From positions 124,001-188,000 of the forward strand of contig NZ_CANMAA010000006.1 in the NCBI RefSeq assembly GCF_947495735.1: a DNA stretch of 64,000 nucleotides. The letters run 5' to 3'. Position numbers and translations under genes: made by a program. Position 1 is the stretch's first letter, and every line of letters starts with the position of its first letter. Origin of the DNA: an uncultured Pseudokineococcus sp. (lineage in GTDB: Bacteria > Actinomycetota > Actinomycetes > Actinomycetales > Quadrisphaeraceae). Positions 17,111-24,699 of this stretch are shown here, piece by piece. The notes below the pieces were generated by a model, which was given only the letters and a program-made list of their open reading frames with translations, ran no database searches and was not told the origin of the DNA.

Positions 17111-17116
17111 TACCCT
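17111..17116 (+). promoter_or_regulatory. Putative -10 box upstream of the DUF3040 gene
   Basis: TACCCT at 17111-17116, giving a leader of about 47 nt that ends in the GGGGAGGT ribosome binding site of GTG 17170. There is no good -35 at the usual distance. Confidence 0.3.
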
Positions 17117-17169
17117 TGACCCGGGTGCACCGCTGTCGCGGGGGTCACCGTCATCACCGGGGAGGTCCT

Positions 17170-17598
17170 GTGCCGCTGTCCGAGCACGAGCAGCGCCTGC
17201 TCTCGCAGATGGAGCAGCAGCTCCTCAACGACGACCCGAAGTTCGCCTCGGCCATGAACGGGACCGCTCGCCGCAGCGGGTCCGCCGCCAGGCTGCTCCT
17301 CGGGGGCGGGGGGATCGTCCTCGGTCTCCTCCTCCTGGTCGTGGGGGTCGCCACCCAGCAGGTGGTCGTGGGCGCCGTCGCCTTCGTCCTCATGCTGGCG
17401 GGTGCTGCGTACGCCGTGTCGAGCCCGCGCCGCCCTGCGGCGTCGGGTCCCACGGGCGTCGTCCGGGGTGACGGGAGCCACCCCGTCCGACGCCCCAGCA
17501 AGGCCGCCCGCGGGAGCCGCGGGCCCTCCTCCGGCTCCTTCATGGAGCGCATGGAGGAGCGGTGGCAGAAGCGGCGCGACGAGGGCGGCGGTCGCTGA
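17170..17598 (+). CDS. DUF3040-family membrane protein
   Basis: A 142-residue protein that opens with the family hallmark PLSEHEQRLLSQMEQQL, a cytosolic helix. Two transmembrane segments follow at about 38-57 and 62-82, then a basic disordered tail. DUF3040 is nearly restricted to actinobacteria, and in many of them lies close to dinB and the mraZ operon, as here. Its function is unknown. GTG 17170 is supported by GGGGAGGT 6 nt upstream. The gene is monocistronic by context: a strong hairpin follows. Confidence 0.88.
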   Translation: MPLSEHEQRLLSQMEQQLLNDDPKFASAMNGTARRSGSAARLLLGGGGIVLGLLLLVVGVATQQVVVGAVAFVLMLAGAAYAVSSPRRPAASGPTGVVRGDGSHPVRRPSKAARGSRGPSSGSFMERMEERWQKRRDEGGGR

Positions 17599-17657
17599 GC
17601 GATCCCGGCGACGGGCCGCGACGCCCCTCTCCGCGCCAGCAGCGCCCCCTCACGAGA

Positions 17658-17685
17658 AGCGCCCCCGGCTACCGCCGGGGGCGCT
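17658..17685. terminator. Terminator hairpin after the DUF3040 gene
   Basis: AGCGCCCCCGGC (17658-17669) and GCCGGGGGCGCT (17674-17685) form a perfect 12-bp stem with tetraloop TACC, followed by CCTCGTCC. Confidence 0.75.
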
Positions 17686-17908
17686 CCTCGTCCGGCCGGT
17701 CGTGGACGGCCGCGCGCCAGGCCGGCGCGCGGTGGTGAGCTCCGCGCGGGCGAGGACGACGTCACCCGTCCCGCCGCCCGTCCGCCACTGAGGTGACGTG
17801 CGAGGGCGCGGGCGGGCGGTGGCCTGGTCCCACGTGGGAGTGAGCGCGGGGCGGGCCGCGGTCGACGGGCCTCGTGGCTGGTCCACCGACCACCACCCGT
17901 CGCGCGCA

Positions 17909-18100
17909 CCAGGTTTCCGACGCCAGGACTGCGCCCCCATGCCCGCAACGGCAGGACTGCGCCCCCATGCCCGCGACGCCAGGACTGCGCCCCAGGTCCA
18001 CGACGCCAGGACTGCGTGCCCAGGTCCATGACGCCAGGACTGCGCGCCCGGGTCTATGGCGCCAGGACTGCGTGCCCAGGACAACGCCCCAGGCCTGCCT
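17909..18100. repeat. 28-bp tandem repeat array, about 6.5 copies
   Basis: The core CCAGGACTGCG recurs with its CAGGACTGCG part starting at 17924, 17952, 17980, 18007, 18035 and 18063, and a decayed copy at 18090, so the period is 28, 28, 27, 28, 28, 27. The second half of the unit resembles CCCAGGTCCATGACG. Copy 2 has GG in place of GCC at the left edge. Units directly abut with no unique spacers and no cas genes nearby, so it is not a CRISPR. The period is not a multiple of 3, so it is not a peptide repeat. It lies between two convergent genes. Confidence 0.85.
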
Positions 18101-18244
18101 GCCCGAGCTCCGGTCCGCAGATGCGTCTCCGAGCCCGGCCTCCCTGGTGCCCAGCGCGCCCGACCTCCGTGCCCAGCGCCCGCCCGCCCCGGTGCCCTCG
18201 GCCCGAGCGCCGGCGGCGACGAGCGCCATCGTGAGGGTCGGTCG

Positions 18245-20827
18245 TCAGCGGCGCAGGTGCGCGAGCGGCAGCCAGCGAGCCCGCCACCGGCGGGCGCCGG
18301 AGGCGCGAGCAGCTACCGCGGCGAGCACGGCGTCGACGTCCTCGCGCGCCTGCCGAACCTGCTCCTCGACCGCGCGGCGGACCTCCGGGCTCGGCTCCAC
18401 CTCGACCTGAGGGTGAGGCGGGGGCGGGGCGTAGCGCGCCGCCTCCACGGCTTCGCGCCGCCGCCGCAGGTGCAGTCCGAGGTCGTCCCGAGCCGCCTCC
18501 GCGGCGAGGGCAGCGGGGGCCGGCGCCGGGGAGGAGCCGGACGGACGGCTCCCGGCGCTCGCGCCGGGAGCGTCCGTCGTGGACGCCCGCTGCGCCGCCG
18601 CCCCGGAGGCGACCAGCAGGGGCTCGCCTCCCTCGGCGGTCGGTGCAGCGACGCCCTCCAGACCCACGAGCACTCGCAGGCGCCCCTCCTCGGCCCGGGG
18701 GGTGGCGGCGGGGTCCACGGGGACGCCGAGGTCCGCCAGCCCCCGGCGGAGGTCGTCCTGGGCGCGCTCGGCCACCGCGGCCGACGCCCCGGCGCCGGCG
18801 GCGCGGCGGCACGCCCGCCAGCGGGCGCGACGCCGGAGCCCGGCCACCGCGGCGGGGAGCAGGGCCACGAGCAGCAGCACGAGCGCCGCCGCACCCACGA
18901 GCGCCGGCACCGCCGAGCCCTCCTCCCGGTCCGCGGGGGCCGAGCCCGGCGCCGCCTCGCCGGCCTCGGGCGCCGCCCCGGCCTCGGGCGCCGCCCCGGC
19001 CGCGGGCGGCTCGGGCGCGGGTGCCGGTGCGGGCGCCGGCGCCTCCGGGGCCTCCTGCGCCGCCACCGCCGCGTCGGCGGCGGCCACGCCCGTCCAGCGC
19101 GGCGCCTCGCCGGTGCGGATCCCGGGCGTCGGCTCGAAGCGGACCCAGCCGCTGCCGCCGATGTAGACCTCGGGCCAGGAGTGCGCGTCGCTGAGGCTCA
19201 CCCGGTAGCTGCCGTCCTCCTGCCGGGTGCCCGGCAGGAAGCCCACCGAGACCCGGGCGGGCAGGCCCAGCGAGCGGGCCATCAGCGCCATGGCGGAGGC
19301 GTAGTGCACGCAGTAGCCGGACCGGCGCTCGAGGAAGGCGGCGACCGAGCCGGCGCCCGTCCCGCCGGGGGCCTCCTCGCTGTAGGTGAAGCCGCCGTCG
19401 TCGCGGAAGAAGGCCTGCAGCCGCGCCGCCCGCTGCAGGGGCTCGCCCTCGCCGGCCACCTCGGCGGCCAGCTCCCCGATCTCCGGCGGCAGGTCCTCGG
19501 GGAGGTCGGTCCAGGTGGCCCGCACCGACGGGGGCGGTGCGCCGGAGTCGACGAGGTCGGCGGCCTCGGGCACCAGCCGCAGCGACTGCACCGCGTACTC
19601 CTGGCCCTCCTGCGTCGTCGTGGACCCCTCGGCCACGAGGTCGAGGGTGTCGGGGCGCACGCCCCAGTCGCCGTCGTCGGGGTCGAGCGCGACCGAGGTC
19701 GACGGGTACGGCGCGGGCAGGTACTCCTGGCGCAGCGTCGCCACCGAGAAGGCCAGCGACTGGGGGACAGCTGCCCCCGCCGCGACGGCGGCCTCGACGT
19801 CCAGGCCCGGGGGCGCCGGCAGCTCGCCGCCGGCCAGGGGCTCGGGTGCGTCGCCGTCCTCGCGCGGGCGCCACGTGTCGCCGTCGAAGACGTCGACGGT
19901 GACCAGGCGCAGCGGCTCGGTCGCCGCGCCGCCGTCCTCGAGCCGGTAGGTGAGGGCGGTCGCGTCGGAGCGCTCGTCCAGGTCCTCCGCGAGGCTGAGC
20001 AGCGGGTTGACGCGCGCCCCGCCCGCCCCCGCGCCCGCGCTGCCGCCGCCCCACCCCTGCAGGGACAGGAGCCCGGTGCTGCGCCACGGCCCGAGCACGG
20101 GCACCACCAGCGCGGCCCCCAGCGCCACGGCCGCGGTGACCGCGACGGCGGCCACGGGAGCGCGCGGGGCGTCCACGACCCCGCCGCCGCGGGTCCAGCG
20201 CGTGGCCGTGCGCCCCCAGCGGCTCTCGCGCCAGCGGCTCTCGGCCCGCAGGAGGAGCAGGAAGGGCACCACGGCGACGACGAAGGCCAGGGCCGGGAGC
20301 CCGCCGCGCTGCAGCGCGGCGGCGGCGCCGACGAGCGCGAGCAGCGGGAGCCCGGCCGCGGTCACGCGCCCGAGCCGCACCGCCAGCACGTCGACGGCCA
20401 CCGCGACGACCGCGGTGCCGGCCACGACGACGAGCCGCAGGCCCGGCGGGTCGGCGACGGGCGGCAGGGACGTCCGGATGACCTCGCGGCCCTCCTCGAG
20501 GAGCAGCCGCAGGGAGCCCAGGGCGCTCGGCCCCGGGAGGAGGCCGAGGACGGCGCTGCCGGGGGTGTAGAGGGCGGTGAGCACCATGAGGGCGGCCAGC
20601 GCCTGCGCGCCGGCGCGCAGGACGGGCGAGGACGTCAGCGCGTCGAGCACGAGCCCCACGAGGCCGACGACCGCCACGACGACGACGGCGTCGACGAACC
20701 AGCCGGGGCCCTCGACGAGGGGCAGGAGGGCGCCGGCGGCCGCGAGGACGCAGACGCCCGCGAGCGCGGACGGCGCGCCCGGGGGCACGCCCTCCCTCCC
20801 TCCCGGGCGGGGGTCGCCGGCGCTCAC
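18245..20827 (-). CDS. TgpA-like transglutaminase-domain membrane protein
   Basis: An 860-residue protein. The N-terminal ~220 residues carry about six transmembrane segments (TgpA N-terminal region, DUF3488). An extracytoplasmic transglutaminase-like cysteine protease fold follows, with C506 in RSGYCVHYAS, H549 in SDAHSWPEVYI, and an FEPTP segment. An Ala/Pro/Glu-rich linker, one more transmembrane helix at about 640-666 and a C-terminal cytosolic region (DUF4129 position) complete it. GTG 20827 overlaps the DUF58 stop (GTGA). It is the third gene of a moxR-DUF58-TgpA set conserved in actinobacteria, probably acting on cell-envelope proteins; the substrate is unknown. Confidence 0.88.
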   Translation of the reverse strand: MSAGDPRPGGREGVPPGAPSALAGVCVLAAAGALLPLVEGPGWFVDAVVVVAVVGLVGLVLDALTSSPVLRAGAQALAALMVLTALYTPGSAVLGLLPGPSALGSLRLLLEEGREVIRTSLPPVADPPGLRLVVVAGTAVVAVAVDVLAVRLGRVTAAGLPLLALVGAAAALQRGGLPALAFVVAVVPFLLLLRAESRWRESRWGRTATRWTRGGGVVDAPRAPVAAVAVTAAVALGAALVVPVLGPWRSTGLLSLQGWGGGSAGAGAGGARVNPLLSLAEDLDERSDATALTYRLEDGGAATEPLRLVTVDVFDGDTWRPREDGDAPEPLAGGELPAPPGLDVEAAVAAGAAVPQSLAFSVATLRQEYLPAPYPSTSVALDPDDGDWGVRPDTLDLVAEGSTTTQEGQEYAVQSLRLVPEAADLVDSGAPPPSVRATWTDLPEDLPPEIGELAAEVAGEGEPLQRAARLQAFFRDDGGFTYSEEAPGGTGAGSVAAFLERRSGYCVHYASAMALMARSLGLPARVSVGFLPGTRQEDGSYRVSLSDAHSWPEVYIGGSGWVRFEPTPGIRTGEAPRWTGVAAADAAVAAQEAPEAPAPAPAPAPEPPAAGAAPEAGAAPEAGEAAPGSAPADREEGSAVPALVGAAALVLLLVALLPAAVAGLRRRARWRACRRAAGAGASAAVAERAQDDLRRGLADLGVPVDPAATPRAEEGRLRVLVGLEGVAAPTAEGGEPLLVASGAAAQRASTTDAPGASAGSRPSGSSPAPAPAALAAEAARDDLGLHLRRRREAVEAARYAPPPPHPQVEVEPSPEVRRAVEEQVRQAREDVDAVLAAVAARASGARRWRARWLPLAHLRR

Positions 20828-22299
20828 GGGACTCGCCCGTCCGGGGCCGGCCCCGCAGCGGCCGCCGCGGCGGCCGTCTCGGCGGCCGTCTCGGGGACCG
20901 TCTCGAGGGCCCGGCCCCCGGCGCCCTGCCCCGGGCGCCCGGGCCGCTGCGCGGCGAGCCAGGCGTCGGCCAGGTCGTCGTCCGGGCCGAGCGCGGCGGC
21001 GCCCCACCCCGTCCGGTGCAGGGCGCGGACGGCCTCGGCGGCCGCGGCGTCGTGCGGTCCGCCGTCCCCCCGCGCCACCACCAGCGCCACGCGGTGGCGG
21101 GCCGCCGCGCCGTCGAGCGCCCCGGCGGCCTCGGGCCGGCAGACGGCGACCAGGACGTCCTCGCGGGAGCCGCGCAGCGCCCCGAGGGCGGCGCCCAGCG
21201 CGCCGTCCGCGTCGGCGCCCGAGGTCGGCGCGGCAGCGCGCGGCGCCGAGCCGCCGGGAGCCGTCGGCGTCTCCGGCTCGACGAGCGCCAGGCGCTCCAG
21301 GCGCGTCGCGCGCCCCCGGGCGTCCGCGCGCACGGCGTCCCCCGGGGCCCCGAGCAGGAGGCGGACGGCGAGCCCGTCGCGGGCCAGCCGCTCGGCGACG
21401 GAGGCCGCTGCCGTGACCGCGCGCTCGAAGGCCCGGCGGCCCGGGTCGTCGGCGGCGCCCGCGACGCCCCCGGCGCCGCGGTCCAGCAGCACCGCGGCGC
21501 CCGCCCGGCGCGGGCGCTCGTCGCGGCGGACCATGAGCTGGCCCCGGCGGGCGCTCGTGCGCCAGTGGACGCGCCGGCGGTCGTCGCCGGCGACGTACTC
21601 GCGGGGCACCACGTCGTCCTCGCCCGCCCCCGGGTCCGTGGAGGAGGCGCCGGCGTCGACCCCGCGCACGCGCAGGCCCGGCAGCGGCTGCAGGGCGGGG
21701 ACGACGAGCAGCGGGTCGACGGCGCGCGTGGAGCGGGTGAGCGCCACGAGGCCGAGGGGGTCCTGCGCCACGAGCCGCAGCGGGCCGACGGGGTGGCGAC
21801 CGCGCTGCGCGCCGCCGAGGGCGTAGCGCACCGAGGCCGACGTGCCGGCGGGCAGGCGCTCCACCACGAAGCGCGGGCCGGCCCGCAGGGCCGGCGGGAC
21901 GACGTCCTCGGCGAGCAGGACCCGACCGCCGCGCCCGCGCCCGTGCAGGTCCAGCCGCACGGACGCCGAGCCCCCGACCGGGACCACGCCCGGGGACACC
22001 GTGCGCTCGACCACGAGCGCGGGGGGTGCGGACCGCGCGAGCGCCCAGGCGGCGAGCGGCAGCGCGAGCAGCAGGACCCCGAGGCGGACGAGGTCGCGGT
22101 GGCCCAGGGCGACGCCGAGCCCGCCGGCCAGCGCGCCCGCTCCGAGGAGGGCGGCCCCGCGGGCGGTCAGGGAGCCGGGCCCCGCCGCCCACGCCGCCCC
22201 GAGGCGGGCGCCGCGCCGGCCGCGCTCGTCGCCCGCCCCCGCCGCGCCCCGCCGGGTGGTCGGGGCCGGGTCGCGCCGCGTCGTCCGCGTCGTCCTCAC
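20824..22299 (-). CDS. DUF58 domain-containing protein
   Basis: A 491-residue protein with two adjacent N-terminal membrane segments (about residues 38-80) and a beta-rich extracytoplasmic stretch. The DUF58 signature is REYVAGDDRRRVHWRTSARRGQLMVRRDE, followed by a vWA-like fold, LLDRGAG. GTG 22299 overlaps the moxR TGA (GTGA), and its own stop overlaps the transglutaminase start. The frame extends far upstream over moxR, but that part is a shadow. DUF58 proteins partner with MoxR AAA+ ATPases, presumably as clients or adaptors at the membrane. Confidence 0.88.
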   Translation of the reverse strand: MRTTRTTRRDPAPTTRRGAAGAGDERGRRGARLGAAWAAGPGSLTARGAALLGAGALAGGLGVALGHRDLVRLGVLLLALPLAAWALARSAPPALVVERTVSPGVVPVGGSASVRLDLHGRGRGGRVLLAEDVVPPALRAGPRFVVERLPAGTSASVRYALGGAQRGRHPVGPLRLVAQDPLGLVALTRSTRAVDPLLVVPALQPLPGLRVRGVDAGASSTDPGAGEDDVVPREYVAGDDRRRVHWRTSARRGQLMVRRDERPRRAGAAVLLDRGAGGVAGAADDPGRRAFERAVTAAASVAERLARDGLAVRLLLGAPGDAVRADARGRATRLERLALVEPETPTAPGGSAPRAAAPTSGADADGALGAALGALRGSREDVLVAVCRPEAAGALDGAAARHRVALVVARGDGGPHDAAAAEAVRALHRTGWGAAALGPDDDLADAWLAAQRPGRPGQGAGGRALETVPETAAETAAAAAAAGPAPDGRVP

Positions 22300-23336
22300 C
22301 CGCCCCGGACCGGCGTCCTCGCGACGACGTCCGACAGCGCGGCGCGGGCGGCGCGCTCGTCGGCCAGCAGGTCGCCCCGGTCGGCCGTGACGAGCCGGTG
22401 GGCGAGGACGGGGGCGCACAGGGCCTGGACGTCGTCGGGGAGCACGTGGGGCCGACCGGCCAGCAGCGCCCGCGCCCGCGCCGTCCGGAGCAGGTGCAGG
22501 GCCGCGCGGGGCGAGGCGCCCAGGACGACCGACGGGTGCCGGCGGGTCGCGCCCACCAGGTCGACGACGTAGCGCACGAGCTCGGGGGAGGCGTGGACGC
22601 GGGCGGACAGGTGCACCAGCCGCCGCACGTCCTCGGCGCTCGCGACGGCGCGCACCGCGTCGAGCGGGTCCCCGCCGGCGCCTCCGCCCCGGGCGAGGAG
22701 CAGCGCCACCTCCTCCTCCGGCGCGGGGTAGCCGACGGACAGGCGCACGCTGAAGCGGTCCCGCTGCGCCTCGGGCAGGGGGTAGGTGCCCTCCATGTCC
22801 GCCGGGTTCTGCGTGGCGACGACGAAGAAGGGGCTCGGCAGGGCGTGGGTCGTCCCGTCGACGGTGACGTGCCCCTCGGCCATGCACTCCAGCAGCGCCG
22901 ACTGGGTCTTCGGCGAGGCCCGGTTGATCTCGTCGGCGACCACGAGGCCCGCGAACACCGCGCCGGGGGTGAAGGTGAAGCGGCGCTCGCCCGGGTCCCA
23001 GATGCTCACGCCGGTGACGTCGCTCGGCAGCAGGTCCGGGGTGAACTGGATCCGGCGCACCGAGAGGTCGACGGCCCGCGCCAGGGCGCTCGCGAGCACG
23101 GTCTTCCCGACGCCCGGCACGTCCTCCAGCAGGAGGTGGCCGCCGGCGACGAGCGTCGTCACCGCCGTGCGCACGACCTCGTCCTTGCCGCGCACGACCG
23201 CCCGCACCTGGTCCACGACAGCGGTCGCGGTGCGCCGGGCGCCCTCCACCTCCTCCGGCGAGGGAGGGGGGAGGGGGACACGACCGGCGTCCTCGGTGGC
23301 CCCCCCGGCCGTCGGCGGCGCGGTCGTCGACGTCAC
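22296..23336 (-). CDS. MoxR-family AAA+ ATPase
   Basis: A 346-residue cytosolic AAA+ protein of the MoxR/RavA clade. Walker A is DVPGVGKT (72-79), Walker B is VVADE (D135/E136) in GLVVADEINRA, a sensor 1 region VVATQNPADMEGTYPLPEAQRDRF follows, and there is a C-terminal lid with GASPRAALHLL. GTG 23336 is chosen because TACCGT lies 6 nt upstream (leaderless pattern) and the alternative frame to 23750 has repeat-like, non-conserved sequence. It heads the moxR-DUF58-TgpA operon, with GTGA overlaps at both junctions. The likely role is chaperone-like remodelling of the envelope partner proteins. Confidence 0.92.
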   Translation of the reverse strand: MTSTTAPPTAGGATEDAGRVPLPPPSPEEVEGARRTATAVVDQVRAVVRGKDEVVRTAVTTLVAGGHLLLEDVPGVGKTVLASALARAVDLSVRRIQFTPDLLPSDVTGVSIWDPGERRFTFTPGAVFAGLVVADEINRASPKTQSALLECMAEGHVTVDGTTHALPSPFFVVATQNPADMEGTYPLPEAQRDRFSVRLSVGYPAPEEEVALLLARGGGAGGDPLDAVRAVASAEDVRRLVHLSARVHASPELVRYVVDLVGATRRHPSVVLGASPRAALHLLRTARARALLAGRPHVLPDDVQALCAPVLAHRLVTADRGDLLADERAARAALSDVVARTPVRGG

Positions 23337-23348
23337 CGGAGCACGGTA
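23337..23348 (-). promoter_or_regulatory. -10 box for leaderless moxR mRNA
   Basis: On the minus strand TACCGT (23348-23343) is followed by 6 nt and GTG 23336. No Shine-Dalgarno sequence. Confidence 0.5.
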
Positions 23349-23471
23349 CGTGAGCGCGCTGCCCGCGACGAGGGCTCCCAGCGCCCTCCCCGGACTGGTG
23401 CACCCGTCCCGCCCCGCCCGCCCGCAGGGGCGTCGCGGTCCCCGCCCACCTCGGCCGTCGAGCTCCGCCCC

Positions 23472-23566
23472 CACGTCCCTCCACCGCTCCCGGCCCCACG
23501 TCCCCCCACCGCCCCCGGCCCCACCGTCCCCCCACCGCTCCCGGCCCCACGTCCCCCACCTGCTCC
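23472..23566. repeat. 25/26-bp C-rich tandem repeat, about 3.8 copies
   Basis: Copies start at 23472, 23497, 23522 (one base longer) and 23548 (partial). Each opens with CACGTCCC or CACCGTCCC and runs into CCACCG, then CCCGGCCC. The strand is strikingly purine-poor. It lies in the moxR-mraZ gap and does not code. Confidence 0.8.
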
Positions 23567-23838
23567 GCCCGCCCCGCCGCGCCCCGGCCCCCACTTCCCC
23601 CCACCGGCCCTCCCGGGCGGGCGGCTCCGGGGCCACGAGGGCGCTGCGGGGCACCAGGGAGCGGCGCGAGGGCTCCGGATCCGCCCACGGACGCCTCGGC
23701 AGGCGCTGCCCCCACCCACCCGGGCTCCCAGGCCCTCCACCACGCCCCACCGGCCTGCACCAGCCGCTGCGGCTCTCTGACCTGCGCAGATGTCGCTCCG
23801 GGGGGGCCGCAGGGTGCGGAGAGGGGGCTCTGGCGGCG

Positions 23839-23866
23839 TTGACGGTGGGGCGAAGTGGAGTACGGT
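23839..23866 (+). promoter_or_regulatory. mraZ promoter
   Basis: TTGACG (23839-23844), a 16-nt spacer and TACGGT (23861-23866) form a good primary-sigma promoter with a leader of about 78 nt to GTG 23951. The spacer and -10 are overlaid by MraZ half-sites. Confidence 0.75.
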
Positions 23867-23870
23867 GGAG
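23845..23870 (+). promoter_or_regulatory. MraZ operator: three GTGG[G/A]G half-sites
   Basis: GTGGGG at 23845, GTGGAG at 23855 and GTGGAG at 23865 are spaced exactly 10 bp apart, i.e. TGGRG separated by 5 nt. MraZ in E. coli binds TGGGN repeats separated by 5 nt upstream of its own operon. The boxes overlap the spacer and -10 of the mraZ promoter, so occupancy should repress transcription. Confidence 0.8.
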
Positions 23871-23950
23871 AACGTCGGAGCGGATGGGCGTCGGCAGCTC
23901 TCCCGAGCGAGGGGGAGGGCGGCCGGAGCCCTGCAGGGGAGGAGCGGCCG

Positions 23951-24382
23951 GTGTTCCTCGGCACGCACTCGCCCCGCCTCGACGACAAGGGCCGGCTGAT
24001 CCTCCCCGCGAAGTTCCGGGACCAGCTGGCGGACGGTCTGGTGGTCACGAAGGGGCAGGAGCGCTGCCTCTACGTGTTCCCGGAGCGGGCGTTCGAGGAG
24101 CTGCACGAGCAGCTCCGCCAGGCGCCCGTGACGAGCAAGCAGGCTCGGGACTACGCGCGCGTCCTCCTCGCGGGGGCGTTCGACCAGGTCCCGGACCGGC
24201 AGGGGCGCATCACCGTGCCGCAGCCCCTGCGCACCTACGCGGGCCTCGACCGCGACGTCGTCGTGATCGGGGCCGGCACCCGCATCGAGGTGTGGGACGC
24301 CACCGCTTGGGAGGCCTACCTGGCCGAGCAGGAGGAGTCCTTCGCCAGCACCGCCGAGGAGGTCGTGCCCGGCCTCTTCTGA
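23951..24382 (+). CDS. mraZ: Transcriptional regulator MraZ
   Basis: A 143-residue dimer-forming protein with two SpoVT/AbrB-like repeats: [14 protein letters not shown] near the N-terminus and [17 protein letters not shown] in the second half. MraZ is a nucleoid-associated repressor of the division and cell wall cluster that binds direct repeats upstream of itself, and such repeats are visible here (23845-23870). GTG 23951 has GGGGAGGAG about 6 nt upstream and gives the standard [15 protein letters not shown] start. Length is normal. Confidence 0.95.
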   Translation: MFLGTHSPRLDDKGRLILPAKFRDQLADGLVVTKGQERCLYVFPERAFEELHEQLRQAPVTSKQARDYARVLLAGAFDQVPDRQGRITVPQPLRTYAGLDRDVVVIGAGTRIEVWDATAWEAYLAEQEESFASTAEEVVPGLF

Positions 24383-24699
24383 GCCGGTCCGGCTCCGTCG
24401 CCACCTCGTCGGGTGGTGCGGCTCCGGGTCCGTCCCTCGTCCGGGGCGCCGCGCCGCGCGCCTCCCCGGGCGACAGGCCTCGGGCCTGCACGATCAGCAG
24501 CACGGTGTGACGAGCGCCACAGCGCGTCACATCAGTCACGTCAGTCACACGAGCACCACCCGGCGCCCGGTCCGGCCTCCAGCCGCTCCTGCCGCCCCGG
24601 GTCCTGGCGCACTTCCCCGGCGCCAGGCACCGGGACCGGCCGGAGCGGATGGGGACCAGTCCCGGCGGCGGGACGCGGCGGACCAGGGAGGGGGCAGGC
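24383..24699 (+). other. mraZ-rsmH intergenic region with TCAC direct repeats
   Basis: 317 nt before the chosen rsmH start. TCAC occurs at 24527, 24536 and 24545 (9-bp period), the last two inside the octamer TCAGTCAC (24532-24539, 24541-24548). Just upstream, GTGAC (24507-24511) faces GTCAC (24526-24530) as an inverted repeat. This is the only AT-containing patch in the gap and looks regulatory, but I cannot name the protein. The remainder shows nothing. Confidence 0.45.

Larger units (their letters stand above)
17599..18244. other. Intergenic region with terminator and repeat array
   Basis: 646 nt between the convergent DUF3040 and transglutaminase genes. It holds a 12-bp hairpin terminator (17658-17685), about 200 nt of featureless GC-rich DNA, the 28-bp tandem array (about 17909-18100) and a decayed tail to about 18180 with similar GCCCAGCGC-like words. 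Open frames across it lack ribosome binding sites and shift frame at each repeat, so I call no gene. Confidence 0.7.
23337..23950. other. Divergent intergenic region moxR / mraZ
   Basis: 614 nt between the leftward moxR operon and the rightward mraZ cluster. It contains the moxR -10 box, a 25-bp C-rich tandem repeat (23472-23566), about 250 nt with no recognisable feature, and the mraZ promoter with MraZ boxes (23839-23870). No gene is supported. Confidence 0.65.

Noticed and set aside
17909-18100. CRISPR array
   Set aside because: Repeats abut directly with no unique spacers, the unit drifts between copies, and no cas gene is present in the window.
17874-18410. Open frame across the 28-bp repeats
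   Set aside because: It changes reading phase relative to the repeat at each unit, runs antisense into the transglutaminase gene and has no ribosome binding site.
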